A stretch of 64,000 bases of DNA from Actinomycetales bacterium (GTDB lineage: Bacteria > Actinomycetota > Actinomycetes > Nanopelagicales > Nanopelagicaceae). Both the position numbers and the translations under genes were made by a program. The stretch is from NCBI GenBank assembly GCA_018969355.1, contig JAGWYO010000002.1:1-64000 (forward strand), read 5' to 3'. Each line of letters begins with the position of its first letter. The stretch's first letter is position 1. Below, in pieces: positions 46,364 to 55,774 of this stretch. The notes beneath the pieces were generated by a model. The model did not search any database and was not told the DNA's origin. It was given only the letters and a program-made list of their open reading frames with translations.

Positions 46364-47190
46364 CGCTTGCAGGAAAGCGCATATTCATCACAGGAGGATC
46401 TCGCGGAATCGGCTTAGCTATTGCATTGCGTGCTGCAGCCGACGGTGCGTCCATTGCAATTGCTGCAAAAACCTCTGAACCCAATCCAAAGCTTCCAGGA
46501 ACTATTCACACGGCCGCCGCTGAGATTGAAGCTGCTGGCGGAAAAGCACTAGCTATTCAATGCGATCTTCGAGATGAACTACAGATAGAGGCTGCGGTAA
46601 AGAAAGCCGCAGAAGATTTTGGTGGCATCGATATTGTGATAAACAATGCAAGTGCAATCAATTTAACCCGCACCGATGCAACACCGGCTAAGAGATTTGA
46701 TCTTATGTTCGATGTTAATGTACGGGGTACTTTTTTAACCTCACAGGCTGCGCTGCCTCATCTGCGCAAATCAGCTGCTGATGGGCGAAACCCTCACATT
46801 TTGAACCTATCACCACCCTTATCGATGAAGCCAGTATGGTTTAAAAACCATGTCGCTTACACCATGGCTAAATACGGCATGAGTATGTGTGTATTGGGAA
46901 TGGCTGAGGAGTTCAAACGTGATGGAATTGCTGTGAACGCACTGTGGCCACGCACTGTTATTGATACTGCCGCGCTTCAGATGATCCCAGGAATTGATGC
47001 TTCTGCCGGCCGCACACCTGCAATTTTGGCTGATGCTGCCTACATTATTTTCAATCGCAAAGCCACAGAGTGCACAGGCAATTTCTTTGTAGATGATGAA
47101 CTTCTTGCGTCGGAAGGAATTACTGACCTGGAGAAATATTCTGTGACTCCAGGCACTAAAGATTTCCTATTAGACTTCTTTCTAGATTAA
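46360..47190 (+). CDS. SDR-family oxidoreductase (HSDL2-like)
   Basis: A short-chain dehydrogenase of 276 residues. The NAD(P)-binding motif is TGGSRGIGLAIA, with NNASA after it, and the catalytic Ser and Tyr-x3-Lys are in NLSPPLS and AYTMAKYG. The NPKLPGTIHTAA insertion after the cofactor loop is typical of the HSDL2/peroxisomal-type subgroup. It is coupled to the crotonase gene by an ATGA overlap and so probably acts on an acyl-CoA or related substrate. Confidence 0.9.
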   Translation: MTLAGKRIFITGGSRGIGLAIALRAAADGASIAIAAKTSEPNPKLPGTIHTAAAEIEAAGGKALAIQCDLRDELQIEAAVKKAAEDFGGIDIVINNASAINLTRTDATPAKRFDLMFDVNVRGTFLTSQAALPHLRKSAADGRNPHILNLSPPLSMKPVWFKNHVAYTMAKYGMSMCVLGMAEEFKRDGIAVNALWPRTVIDTAALQMIPGIDASAGRTPAILADAAYIIFNRKATECTGNFFVDDELLASEGITDLEKYSVTPGTKDFLLDFFLD

Positions 47191-47199
47191 GATCACCAG

Positions 47200-47718
47200 A
47201 TGATCAAGAAAATAGCCGCATTATCTTGTGTATTACTTCTCACATTTTCCCTAAGCGCTTTTGCCCACGGCGAGATAACTCAATCGACGCCGGCTGCAGA
47301 TTCAAATGTGCTTTCAGCACCTAAAGAAGTTTCGATTGAATTTGATGGAAAATTGCAGACAATTGGAAATGCCGTTGTTAATTTAATTACCGTTACTGAC
47401 AATCAGGGCCAAGTAATCTCATCCCCAACTTCAGTTGTCGAGGGCAACAAAATTTCAACAAAACTTCAGCTCACCGACATCACCGGGTTAGTTTCTGTCC
47501 ATTACAGGATAGTTTCAGAAGATGGGCACCCAGTTGAAGGTGACTATAGTTTCACCGTTGGTCAAACTCCCGTTGCCACTAGTGCCAACGGTGAAGAAGC
47601 CGCTGAAGCAGAAGCAGGAATATCTGAAGAAAGTGGCAGTAACTTACTTGTTAATGGGGTTGGATTATTGATTCTCATCGGCATCGTCTTTGTCATAGTT
47701 AGGCGCATCAAGAAGTAG
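47200..47718 (+). CDS. CopC-domain copper-binding exported protein
   Basis: A 172-residue exported protein. A signal peptide (about 1-22, ending FAHG) puts His near the mature N-terminus, a Cu(II) ligand in CopC. The CopC beta-sandwich ends with IVSEDGHPVEGDYSF, holding the second Asp/His ligands. An acidic linker leads to a C-terminal helix (about 150-168) and a basic tail. CopC is often fused to or beside a CopD; no CopD is seen here. Confidence 0.9.
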   Translation: MIKKIAALSCVLLLTFSLSAFAHGEITQSTPAADSNVLSAPKEVSIEFDGKLQTIGNAVVNLITVTDNQGQVISSPTSVVEGNKISTKLQLTDITGLVSVHYRIVSEDGHPVEGDYSFTVGQTPVATSANGEEAAEAEAGISEESGSNLLVNGVGLLILIGIVFVIVRRIKK

Positions 47719-47727
47719 ACTTTTGCA

Positions 47728-49149
47728 ATGCCTATTTTTGAATTAGAGCTCAATGGTCCTAACCTGATTCAAGAATCAGAGCGTAAAGGAGTAGCCAGAT
47801 CTCTCTTTTGGCCATGGTGTGGGGCAAATGTCTCTCTCTTAGCTCTCTCATATGGAGCGTTCTTTTTAGGCTTTGGGATTTCTTTTAGGCAAGCATCTTG
47901 TGCGGCCATCGTTGGGACGGTTTTATCCTTTCTTGTAGTTGGATTGAGTTCTCTTGCTGGAAAGAAATCAAATGCGCCAACAACGATTTTATCTCGCGCC
48001 GTCTTTGGCGTTAAAGGAAATGTTGTCCCCGGGGCTCTTTCCTATCTTATCTTTGTTGGCTGGGAGACTGTTCTTGTTTCCTTAGCAACTCTTGCTACCG
48101 GTACAGTCTTTGCCCGTCTTGGACATATCAATCACAATCTCTCACTATTAATTGGCTTTCTCATCGCAGTATCACTGACTGTAATTGGGGGAGTACTGGG
48201 TTTTACAGTTATTATGAAGATTCAAAAATGGTTAACTATAATCACAGTAGTTATGACAGCTGTCTATATCGCTTTAACTATCGATAGCGTTAATTGGCAA
48301 GCAGTGAGTTTAATTAAAGATGGCACACCACAAGGTTTTCTTGGCGCTCTCATCTTTGGGATTACTGGAATTGGTTTAGGTTGGGTAAATTCAGCAGCTG
48401 ATTACTCGCGCTATTTGCCTCGCACTGTCTCAAGCAAAGCAGTTGTTGGTTGGACAACGCTGGGGGCATCAATCGTTCCAATCGTTTTAGTTATATATGG
48501 CTGTGCATTAGCTGCAAGCAGTAAAGAGTTAAGTGATGCAATTGCAATGGATCCAATCGGTGCCCTAACTACATTGCTGCCAACGTGGTATCTAATTCCA
48601 TTTTCCTTGGTTGCTGTTCTCGGTTTGGTGGGTGGAGCAATTCTTGATCTTTACTCATCCGGACTTACTCTAGTTTCCATAGGTCTGCCAGTTAAGCGTC
48701 ATATTGCTGCATCTATTGATGCGGCAATCATGCTCTTTGGCACAATCTATGTTGTTTGGTTTGCGGATGACTTTTTTGCACCGTTCCAAGGTTTCCTTAT
48801 TACTTTAGGTGTCCCAATAGCTGTGTGGTCAGCGATCTTTGTAGCCGATGTGATCATGCGAAAGAAGCCATACTCCGAGGTAGATTTGTATGACCCAACA
48901 GGCAGATATGGTGCTTGGAATAAGACATCACTGGTGTTGATGGCAGTGGGCTCTATTATCGGTTGGGGATTGGTAACAAATACTTTTGCTTCTTGGTTAT
49001 CGTGGCAGGGATATTTGCTATTCCTTATTGGTGGCAAAGAAGGTGCTTGGGCTTATGCAAATGTTGGAGTTATTGCAGCTCTGCTGATTGGTTTTACCGG
49101 TCATATTCTCGTATCGAGAAAAGCTATTGCTGCGCAGGAGTCCTTTTAA
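47728..49149 (+). CDS. NCS1-family purine/cytosine permease
   Basis: A 473-residue transporter with about 12 helices. ESERKGVARSLFWPWCGANVS near the N-terminus and GFGISFRQA are typical of the cytosine/purine NCS1 group (CodB, Fcy). DPTGRYGAWNK lies in the loop before the last helices. The substrate is probably a nucleobase or related heterocycle. It is 9 bases past CopC. Its 3' end overlaps the convergent NhaA gene by 26 bases. Confidence 0.9.
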   Translation: MPIFELELNGPNLIQESERKGVARSLFWPWCGANVSLLALSYGAFFLGFGISFRQASCAAIVGTVLSFLVVGLSSLAGKKSNAPTTILSRAVFGVKGNVVPGALSYLIFVGWETVLVSLATLATGTVFARLGHINHNLSLLIGFLIAVSLTVIGGVLGFTVIMKIQKWLTIITVVMTAVYIALTIDSVNWQAVSLIKDGTPQGFLGALIFGITGIGLGWVNSAADYSRYLPRTVSSKAVVGWTTLGASIVPIVLVIYGCALAASSKELSDAIAMDPIGALTTLLPTWYLIPFSLVAVLGLVGGAILDLYSSGLTLVSIGLPVKRHIAASIDAAIMLFGTIYVVWFADDFFAPFQGFLITLGVPIAVWSAIFVADVIMRKKPYSEVDLYDPTGRYGAWNKTSLVLMAVGSIIGWGLVTNTFASWLSWQGYLLFLIGGKEGAWAYANVGVIAALLIGFTGHILVSRKAIAAQESF

Positions 49150-49921
49150 GCCAAATATATCCCGCTAGTCCTGAAAATATTGCTGAGATAAAAAGGCCCA
49201 GTCTTACTTGGTCCAACTCTGTTTCAGAGCGGGCCGCTATATCTGCAATGACTAAGGCGACTGTTAATCCCATTCCAGCCAGCGTTGCAACTCCTGTTAT
49301 CTCTTTGATTCCAATCTTGGCATGACCTCCACAGCGCATAGCCAACCAGGCAAAGGTAGTGATTCCGATGATTTTGCCAAAAGATCTGGCAATAATGATG
49401 GCGATAGTTGTGTGTGATGTGAAGGCGCTGATTTTGATATCAAGAGGAATATTAACAATCACAATAACCGGCACGATGAAATAAGTTGCAACCGGGGTTA
49501 AAATCTTTATGATTTTATGTAGCGCATGGTTTCTAAGGGGCAGGATAAACCCGACTGCAGCCGCCACTAAAGTTGTGAGCGCTTTGATTGGCTCTAAATC
49601 ATCACCATAAAAAATGGCCAAAACAATGAGAGAGAATAGGTCATCGGCAATTGCCAAGGTCAATAGAAATAGGCGCACCTGTGGATTGACCCGCTTGCCT
49701 AATAGTGAAAGTACACCTAGGGCAAGGGCAATATCTGTTGGCATAGAAGCTGCCCACACATGAGATCCGGGATTGATGAGCAGATAGATTGCAGCAGGAA
49801 CAATCATTCCGCCTAAAGCGGCAACAATTGGAACCAGGGCAGTTTTAATCTCCTTAATGCCGTTCTTAATCTCTAGCCCAACGAGAAAGAAGAAGATTGC
49901 AATTAAAGCATCTAGGAACAT
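49124..49921 (-). CDS. nhaA: Shortened Na+/H+ antiporter of the NhaA family
   Basis: A 265-residue NhaA relative, against about 390 in Escherichia coli. The ion-binding core is kept: PTDIALALG (Thr 62, Asp 63), AIADDLFSL (Asp 93/94) and FGKIIGI (Lys 183). From memory of the E. coli sequence, about 70 N-terminal residues (helices I-II) and about 40 residues between FYGDDL and GFILPLR (around helices VI-VII) are missing. An in-frame stop lies three codons upstream of the ATG, so the N-terminus is not simply mis-annotated. It may be a pared-down transporter or a decaying gene; the intact frame argues for the former. Confidence 0.85.
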   Translation of the reverse strand: MFLDALIAIFFFLVGLEIKNGIKEIKTALVPIVAALGGMIVPAAIYLLINPGSHVWAASMPTDIALALGVLSLLGKRVNPQVRLFLLTLAIADDLFSLIVLAIFYGDDLEPIKALTTLVAAAVGFILPLRNHALHKIIKILTPVATYFIVPVIVIVNIPLDIKISAFTSHTTIAIIIARSFGKIIGITTFAWLAMRCGGHAKIGIKEITGVATLAGMGLTVALVIADIAARSETELDQVRLGLFISAIFSGLAGYIWLKRTPAQQ

Positions 49922-49953
49922 GGTGGAAATCTACTCTGTCTGGATACAACTAT

Positions 49954-49975
49954 GCCCGCACCATGAGGTACGGGC
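49954..49975 (-). terminator. Weak terminator-like hairpin after glnA
   Basis: A hairpin of nine positions with one mismatch (arms 49954-49962 and 49967-49975, 4-base loop) about 19 bases past the glnA stop on the minus strand. No T-run follows, so termination would be weak or read-through into nhaA is possible. Confidence 0.35.
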
Positions 49976-49993
49976 TTAGTTGGAAAACGCTTT

Positions 49994-51424
49994 CTAGATA
50001 TCGAAATACAGCTCGAACTCAGCTGGATGTGGACGCAAGCGAACATAATCAACTTCTTGCTTACGCTTGAATTCAATCCAAGTTTCGATCAGATCCTTAG
50101 TAAATACTCCACCCTTGAGTAAGAACTCATGATCACGCTCTAGGTTATCGAGAACTTCCCCAAGTGAACCTGGTACTTGTGGAATTGCCGCAGCTTCTGC
50201 TCCTGTTAATTCATATAGATCTTTATCTACTGGGGCAGGGGGTTCGATTTTGTTGATGATTCCATCTAGACCGGCCATCAACATCGCAGCAAATGCTAGA
50301 TATGGATTAGATGATGGATCTGGGCAGCGGAACTCAATGCGCTTGGCCTTTGGATTGGACCCGGTGATAGGGATACGGATACAAGCTGAGCGGTTACGTG
50401 CAGAGTAAACAAGGTTTACCGGTGCTTCATAGCCTGGCACCAATCGGCGATAGGAGTTAACGGTTGGGTTAGTAAATGCAAGTAACGATGGGGCATGCTT
50501 GAGAAGGCCACCGACATAGTGACGGGCCAAGTCTGAAAGATCACCGTAGCCATTTCCGAAGAACAATGGCTTGCCGTCCTTCCAGAGAGATTGGTGGACG
50601 TGCATACCTGAACCGTTATCACCAAAGAGTGGCTTTGGCATAAAGGTTGCAGTCTTGCCGCCCTGCCATGCGGTGTTGCGTATGACGTACTTGAACTTCA
50701 TTACGTCATCACCTGCATGCAAGATATCTGCGAAACGGTAATTAATCTCCATCTGACCTGCCGTACCAACTTCGTGGTGTGAGCGCTCTACAAGTAGACC
50801 AACTTTTCCAAGTTGCATGACCATCTCATCGCGAAGATCGGCAAATTGATCGGTGGGTGATACTGGGAAATATCCACCCTTAATGCGAGTGCGGTATCCA
50901 CGGTTGGGTGTTCCATCGGCATCTTCCTTGATTCCTGTGTTCCAGGCACCCTCATACGATTCAATCTCATGATAGGCAGTATTAATATCTGTTTTAAAGC
51001 GGACGCGATCAAAAACATAAAATTCAGCTTCTGGTGCAAAGTAGGCTGTGTCAGCAATTCCCTGTGCACGCATAAAATCAACGGCTTTTGCTACCACACC
51101 ACGTGGGTCACGACTGTATGGTGAGTTATCTATAGGGTTATGAACAGAGAAAATAATGACGAGTGTCTTCTCTTTTCGGTAGGGATCAACGAATGCAGAT
51201 TCTGGAACTGGTAGCAGTTTCATATCTGACTCATGGATTGACTGGAATCCACGAATTGATGAACCATCAAACATCAGACCATCTGTAAAGACAGCCTCAT
51301 CAAATGATTCAACAGGTACGTTGAAGTGGTGCTGGATGCCTGGAAGATCAGTAAAGCGAACGTCAACGAGCTTTACGTCTTCCTTTTTGATAAATGCAAA
51401 AATTTCTGCAGAGTTCTTAAACAT
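49994..51424 (-). CDS. glnA: Type I glutamine synthetase
   Basis: The ammonium-assimilating glutamine synthetase, 476 residues. GS motifs FDGSSIRGF, the metal-binding [17 protein letters not shown] and [17 protein letters not shown] are present, and the adenylylation loop [20 protein letters not shown] has the target Tyr, so it is likely controlled by GlnE. It is a GSI-beta type like mycobacterial GlnA1. The same gene order (lipB-lipA-DUF4191-RDD-glnA) is found in mycobacteria. It is divergent from the RDD gene with 163 bases between. Confidence 0.97.
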   Translation of the reverse strand: MFKNSAEIFAFIKKEDVKLVDVRFTDLPGIQHHFNVPVESFDEAVFTDGLMFDGSSIRGFQSIHESDMKLLPVPESAFVDPYRKEKTLVIIFSVHNPIDNSPYSRDPRGVVAKAVDFMRAQGIADTAYFAPEAEFYVFDRVRFKTDINTAYHEIESYEGAWNTGIKEDADGTPNRGYRTRIKGGYFPVSPTDQFADLRDEMVMQLGKVGLLVERSHHEVGTAGQMEINYRFADILHAGDDVMKFKYVIRNTAWQGGKTATFMPKPLFGDNGSGMHVHQSLWKDGKPLFFGNGYGDLSDLARHYVGGLLKHAPSLLAFTNPTVNSYRRLVPGYEAPVNLVYSARNRSACIRIPITGSNPKAKRIEFRCPDPSSNPYLAFAAMLMAGLDGIINKIEPPAPVDKDLYELTGAEAAAIPQVPGSLGEVLDNLERDHEFLLKGGVFTKDLIETWIEFKRKQEVDYVRLRPHPAEFELYFDI

Positions 51425-51587
51425 GCTTCTCCCAATTCACATGGATACATACAGGGTGTATCAGCGCAGATTTTCTCGACTTTGAGCTCTCTGCTTTGTG
51501 GCCCAAGAATAAGTCGCAAAAGGCAAAATGGCCTAACTGCCCTGTTACATCCATGTTAAGAATTTAAAGGGCGTTAGGCTTGAGGCC

Positions 51588-51959
51588 ATGACATACCCAT
51601 TTATCCGAACCACATATAGACGCCGTATGGCCGCCCTGGCCCTTGATTGGTTAGCCTGCTATGCCATCGTGGCCGCCCTGAGCGGAGGTATTAACACGAT
51701 GAGCCCCAACAGTTCCCTCTATGTCTTAGCGCTGTTCTTTATTCAGGTTTGGGTTCTGATTGCCTTGCAGGGTGCAACTCTGGGGCACCGCCTCTTTGGA
51801 ATGAAGGTTGTGCGATTTGAGGATGGGGCAGCGATTAATCCATGGCAAGCGTTGATTCGAACAATACTTTTGGTTTTAGTTGTCACCGCAGTTACCTTTG
51901 ATGAAAATGGCCGCGGCATACATGAGCGCTTGAGTGGATCGGTTCTTACCAGAAGTTAG
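51588..51959 (+). CDS. RDD-family membrane protein
   Basis: A 123-residue membrane protein with three hydrophobic helices. The family name motif appears as RRMAALALDWLACY, and LGHRLFGMKVVRFEDG with ERLSGSVLTRS closes the domain. Its function is unknown. RDD next to glnA is conserved in actinobacteria. It is probably transcribed from the shared divergent promoter region and the S51 peptidase lies 44 bases downstream. Confidence 0.9.
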   Translation: MTYPFIRTTYRRRMAALALDWLACYAIVAALSGGINTMSPNSSLYVLALFFIQVWVLIALQGATLGHRLFGMKVVRFEDGAAINPWQALIRTILLVLVVTAVTFDENGRGIHERLSGSVLTRS

Positions 51960-52003
51960 TTTCCTTTTTAAGTAAGAAAGATAACTCCGCTTACACTTGC
52001 CAC

Positions 52004-52729
52004 ATGAATGGCTCACTGGCTTTGGTTGGTTCGGGTGAATATCTACCTGCCATGACAGAGTTTGAGAAATCACTTTTAAGCGATGGAATGAAAAATGGCA
52101 AAGCCGCTAGATTTCTTCAAATACCAACTGCGGCAGGCCGTGAGAGCAGTGATCGTTTGGAATATTGGAAAAGATTAGGTCACTCACAGGCACACGCCAT
52201 TGGTGTTGAGGCGGTTTTTCTTCCCATCTACACACGTGAAGATGCCTTTAATCAAAAATATGTTGATCAAGTTGCTAATAGCGCCTTGATGTATATGTCG
52301 GGAGGAGACCCACACCATCTGGCAGAGGTTTTGATTGACACACCGCTGTGGTCTGCAATTGTTGAGAATTGGAAGACAGGCGCATCACTTGCTGGGTGTA
52401 GTGCTGGAGCCATGGTGCTTAGTGCTCACATTCCCAATTTTCGTTTACTCAAAAAGATGCCAACTACTGGTCTGAATCTGCTACCAGAGATTCGTGTGAT
52501 TCCTCATTTCAACAAGTTCTTTAAGTGGATTCCAGAGAGTGCGGCAAAGGTATTACTGCACGTGCCGGATAACTCTATTTTGATAGGTGTTGATGAGCTA
52601 ACAGCTATTGTCAAACGTGCAGGAGAGACGCACTGGCATGTGGTGGGAGAAGCAAAAGTGCACGTACTAAAAGGGCTACCAGATCAACAACTGCACAATG
52701 GGGATAAAATTGAACTTCCTACGCCTTAG
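52004..52729 (+). CDS. Peptidase S51-like / type 1 glutamine amidotransferase-like hydrolase
   Basis: A 241-residue hydrolase of the S51 clan (dipeptidase E, cyanophycinase relatives). The nucleophile is a Ser in AGCSAGAMVL (about 130), and YMSGGDPHHL and ILIGVDELTA match the conserved loops. Such enzymes cleave Asp-linked dipeptides or cyanophycin. The substrate is not evident. It is convergent with DUF4191, with 10 bases between. Confidence 0.8.
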   Translation: MNGSLALVGSGEYLPAMTEFEKSLLSDGMKNGKAARFLQIPTAAGRESSDRLEYWKRLGHSQAHAIGVEAVFLPIYTREDAFNQKYVDQVANSALMYMSGGDPHHLAEVLIDTPLWSAIVENWKTGASLAGCSAGAMVLSAHIPNFRLLKKMPTTGLNLLPEIRVIPHFNKFFKWIPESAAKVLLHVPDNSILIGVDELTAIVKRAGETHWHVVGEAKVHVLKGLPDQQLHNGDKIELPTP

Positions 52730-52739
52730 TTAATGAGTA

Positions 52740-53417
52740 TTAACGAATCTTTGGTGCACGAGTTGGCATCGGACCCTTGGGAATTGGCATAGATAGACCA
52801 CCAACTGCCTTAAGGCGAGCACGTACTTCACGCATTTGGTGTGCTGTTAACTTCTTAGGCTGCTTTTGAAGATGCTTCTGCAGTTTTCGCAGTGATACTT
52901 GACCTTCTCCATCGCCAACAATGACTTCAATTACTGGAACTCCAGGAGCAAAGCGTTCAGTCTTCTTGTGCTCATCGTGTAATAGTTGACGAACAGAGTG
53001 TGGCGAACCTTCGCCTGTGAGAACAATTCCAGCACGACCAACACTTCGGTGAACCATGTCTTGGTTGCGTGTGACGGCAACGGCTGGAGTAGTGGTCCAA
53101 CCTTTGCGGATAGCCATGAGAACACTTGCACCCGCGCCTATCTGACCTTCGATAGATGAATATGCCGCACGTCCTGCAACTCGCGTGAAGACAAGTAGAG
53201 TTGCTAGAAAAGCAAGGGGAGTGAAAATAAAACCAACATACACTGGATGCCCAACTGCAATTCCGATACCAATTCCTAAAGAAAGTGTCACCAAGAAGAT
53301 TGCGACAAGGACTATTCCGATCCATGGATTGACCTGCTTTGTGACAGCGTAGGCGTCGCGGAAAGTTTGGAATCGAGGTGTCTTGATCTTCTTTTCTTTA
53401 GCTTTTCTATTAAACAT
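52740..53417 (-). CDS. DUF4191 membrane protein
   Basis: A 225-residue protein of an actinobacterial family of unknown function. Two hydrophobic helices (about 34-55 and 60-82) follow a basic N-terminus (MFNRKAKEKKIKTPRF), and a long cytoplasmic tail ends in a Pro/Lys-rich stretch. GKGWTTTPAVAVTRNQDMVHR-type segments are family-like. It lies between lipA and glnA as in mycobacteria (Rv2219); a PlsC gene separates it from lipA here. Confidence 0.85.
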   Translation of the reverse strand: MFNRKAKEKKIKTPRFQTFRDAYAVTKQVNPWIGIVLVAIFLVTLSLGIGIGIAVGHPVYVGFIFTPLAFLATLLVFTRVAGRAAYSSIEGQIGAGASVLMAIRKGWTTTPAVAVTRNQDMVHRSVGRAGIVLTGEGSPHSVRQLLHDEHKKTERFAPGVPVIEVIVGDGEGQVSLRKLQKHLQKQPKKLTAHQMREVRARLKAVGGLSMPIPKGPMPTRAPKIR

Positions 53418-53421
53418 GTAT

Positions 53422-54135
53422 TTAGTTTAGTGGGGCAGGGGCAGTTCCACCAAGGCGGGCTGGAGCCCAACGTTGGCCCACATGGCTATCGGGGTAGTTC
53501 TCTTGTACCTGATGCAACATGGCAATCAACCTTTGACGCAATTGCAACTCGGCCTGTTCAACATCTGCTGCACGCTCATAAAAAATCGGCTCACCGAAGA
53601 TGACAGTTACAGGAATGTGATTGCGCTTGAGGTTTCGCTTAATTCCCTTAGTCCAAATTCTCTGACTTCCCCAAATGATGGTTGGAATAATCGGCACTGC
53701 CGATCCCATTGCTAATCTGACCGCTCCGGATTTGAGTTCTTTTATCTCAAAGGAAGTGGACGTTGTTCCTTCAGGAAAGATGCCGACAATTTCACCTGCT
53801 TTTAGAGCACGCAACGCAGCCACAAATGAGGCAGAACCATTGCTGCGATCAACATTAATGTGGTGCATACCGCGCATCAATGGTCCAGCAACCGTGTGAT
53901 CGAAGATCTCTTTTTTTGCCATAAAGCGCACTAGCCGGCCGGTTGGTAGTACGGCCGTGCCAGTAATTGCGAAATCAAGATAGCTCACATGATTTATCGC
54001 AAGAATTGCGCCACCTTTACGAGGAATATTTTCACCCCCACTAAAATCAAAGCGCAGACCTAAATATTTCCAAAGAGTCTTTATAGCAACGATAACTGGG
54101 GGATAGACAAGATCAGCCACGAGCAGCCTTTGCAT
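53422..54135 (-). CDS. 1-acyl-sn-glycerol-3-phosphate acyltransferase (PlsC family), second copy
   Basis: An acyltransferase of 237 residues. The motif H-x4-D is in [12 protein letters not shown] (about 45-55), and [23 protein letters not shown] the second box. It starts within the end of lipA (23-base overlap) and ends four bases before the DUF4191 start. It is a separate lineage from the PlsC at 39235. Membrane association is likely through the N-terminal hydrophobic part. Confidence 0.92.
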   Translation of the reverse strand: MQRLLVADLVYPPVIVAIKTLWKYLGLRFDFSGGENIPRKGGAILAINHVSYLDFAITGTAVLPTGRLVRFMAKKEIFDHTVAGPLMRGMHHINVDRSNGSASFVAALRALKAGEIVGIFPEGTTSTSFEIKELKSGAVRLAMGSAVPIIPTIIWGSQRIWTKGIKRNLKRNHIPVTVIFGEPIFYERAADVEQAELQLRQRLIAMLHQVQENYPDSHVGQRWAPARLGGTAPAPLN

Positions 54136-55045
54136 CGATTGCCTGCTTATAGAGGCGACCAGCTCGATAACTAGAACGCACGAGAGGCCCGCTCATCACG
54201 CCGAGGAAACCAATATCAGTTGCTTCTGTAGCCAATTCCACAAATTCTTCTGGCTTAACCCATCGCTCAACAGGGTGATGGCGATTGGTTGGTCGCAAGT
54301 ATTGAGTGATAGTGATTAAGTCACAACCTGCATCATGTAAATCAACAAGGGCTTGAGACACTTCCGTGCGAACCTCACCTAATCCAAGAATCAGATTAGA
54401 TTTCGTAACCAATCCAAATTCGCGTGCCATAGATATGACAGTCAAAGACTTTTCATAGGTAAATGCTGGACGAATTCGCTTGAATATACGAGGGACTGTT
54501 TCTAAATTGTGCGCAAAAACCTCAGGTCGAGTTTCAAATATTTGATTGAGTAGTTCAGCCTTTGCATGAAAATCCGGAGCCAACATTTCAACGCCGGTAC
54601 TTGGGTTTAACTCATGCACCATGCGGATTGTTTCTGCATAGAGCCAGGCACCTTCATCAGGTAAGTCATCTCGGGTAACACCAGTAATAGTTGCATATTT
54701 AAGTCCCATTGCCTTAACGGATTCGGCCACCTTGCGCGGCTCTTCACGATCTAGCGCATCAGGTTTGCCTGTATCGATATTGCAAAAATCGCAGCGCCGT
54801 GTGCACTTATCTCCACCAATGAGAAATGTCGCTTCTTTATCTTCCCAACATTCAAAGATATTTGGGCAGGCTGCTTCTTGGCAGACTGTATGTAAACCTT
54901 CTGATTTAACAAGGTTGTGCAAGCGAGTGTATTCAGGACCCATGTGAGCCTTCGTTTTAATCCATTCAGGCTTTCGCTCAATAGGAACTTCGGCGTTGCG
55001 AGCTTCAATGCGGATGAGTTTGCGACCTTCAGGGGCAAGAGTCAT
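54113..55045 (-). CDS. lipA: Lipoyl synthase
   Basis: A radical SAM enzyme that inserts two sulfurs into the octanoyl group on lipoyl domains. The auxiliary cluster Cys are in [12 protein letters not shown], the radical SAM Cys in CTRRCDFC, and the Ser ligand near the end is in RSSYRAG. Length 310 is normal. It is coupled to lipB by an ATGA overlap. Its substrate protein is the E2 encoded at 60977-62626. Confidence 0.97.
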   Translation of the reverse strand: MTLAPEGRKLIRIEARNAEVPIERKPEWIKTKAHMGPEYTRLHNLVKSEGLHTVCQEAACPNIFECWEDKEATFLIGGDKCTRRCDFCNIDTGKPDALDREEPRKVAESVKAMGLKYATITGVTRDDLPDEGAWLYAETIRMVHELNPSTGVEMLAPDFHAKAELLNQIFETRPEVFAHNLETVPRIFKRIRPAFTYEKSLTVISMAREFGLVTKSNLILGLGEVRTEVSQALVDLHDAGCDLITITQYLRPTNRHHPVERWVKPEEFVELATEATDIGFLGVMSGPLVRSSYRAGRLYKQAIDAKAARG

Positions 55046-55698
55046 GCGCAGACCTTCTTAAGAGATTCAAATATATGTCGTTCAACCAATGGAGTGACTT
55101 CCTCAATGCTGATGTTGCGGTCAAGCTCTCTAGAAATTGAAGTGACATCAGCATCTGCAATACCACAGGGAATAATCTGATTAAATGCACTTAAGTCTGG
55201 GCAGACGTTGAGCGCAAAGCCATGCATAGTTACGCCCTTGCTCACCCGAATTCCGATGGCAGCTATTTTGCGATCACCATTTTCATCAATAACCCAAACA
55301 CCAGAGCGACCTGAAACACATGTTGCACTAATTCCTAAATCTTCACAGACACGTATGAGTCCTCGCTCAATTTCACGGACAAAGCCAACTAGTTCATGCG
55401 GCTGGGAGAGTTTTACGATTGGGTACCCAACAAGCTGGCCCGGTCCATGCCATGTTATTTTTCCACCGCGGTCAACTTCAATGACTGGAGTCCCATCCTG
55501 CGGTTTTTCTTCATCTAAGGTTCTACGACCTGCGGTATATACCGATGGGTGCTCCAGTAATAGCAAAGTATTGGGGCGAGTTCCTTCAGCAACTTCTAAA
55601 TGAATTGTGCGCTGCACATGCCAGGCTTTTTCATAATCAATGAGGCCGTGTCGGGAGAGGGCTAGTGCACTCTGCTTAGGCTGGGTTACAACGGGCAC
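55042..55698 (-). CDS. lipB: Octanoyltransferase LipB
   Basis: LipB moves octanoate from ACP onto lipoyl-domain lysines. [17 protein letters not shown] is the family signature (about 75-95), the catalytic Lys is in [15 protein letters not shown] and the Cys in IIPCGI. Length 218 is normal. The start is a GTG; an alternative would be internal. It is the first gene of lipB-lipA-plsC-DUF4191 and is divergent from the MMPL gene. Confidence 0.96.
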   Translation of the reverse strand: MPVVTQPKQSALALSRHGLIDYEKAWHVQRTIHLEVAEGTRPNTLLLLEHPSVYTAGRRTLDEEKPQDGTPVIEVDRGGKITWHGPGQLVGYPIVKLSQPHELVGFVREIERGLIRVCEDLGISATCVSGRSGVWVIDENGDRKIAAIGIRVSKGVTMHGFALNVCPDLSAFNQIIPCGIADADVTSISRELDRNISIEEVTPLVERHIFESLKKVCA

Positions 55699-55774
55699 AT
55701 CTCTAGCCTAAAGGTAGGCTTGCCTCCTTACCAACTGAAGCCGCATAAGACCTACAGGAGAGGCCACTTTCACC

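Noticed and set aside
49124-49921. nhaA as a pseudogene
   Set aside because: The frame is intact and ion-binding residues are kept; missing parts look like clean helix-pair losses. Decay cannot be excluded.
51425-51587. GlnR-binding site upstream of glnA
   Set aside because: GTTAC at 51544-51548 followed after six bases by GTTAA resembles half of a GlnR site, but the second element deviates and the match is too short to call.
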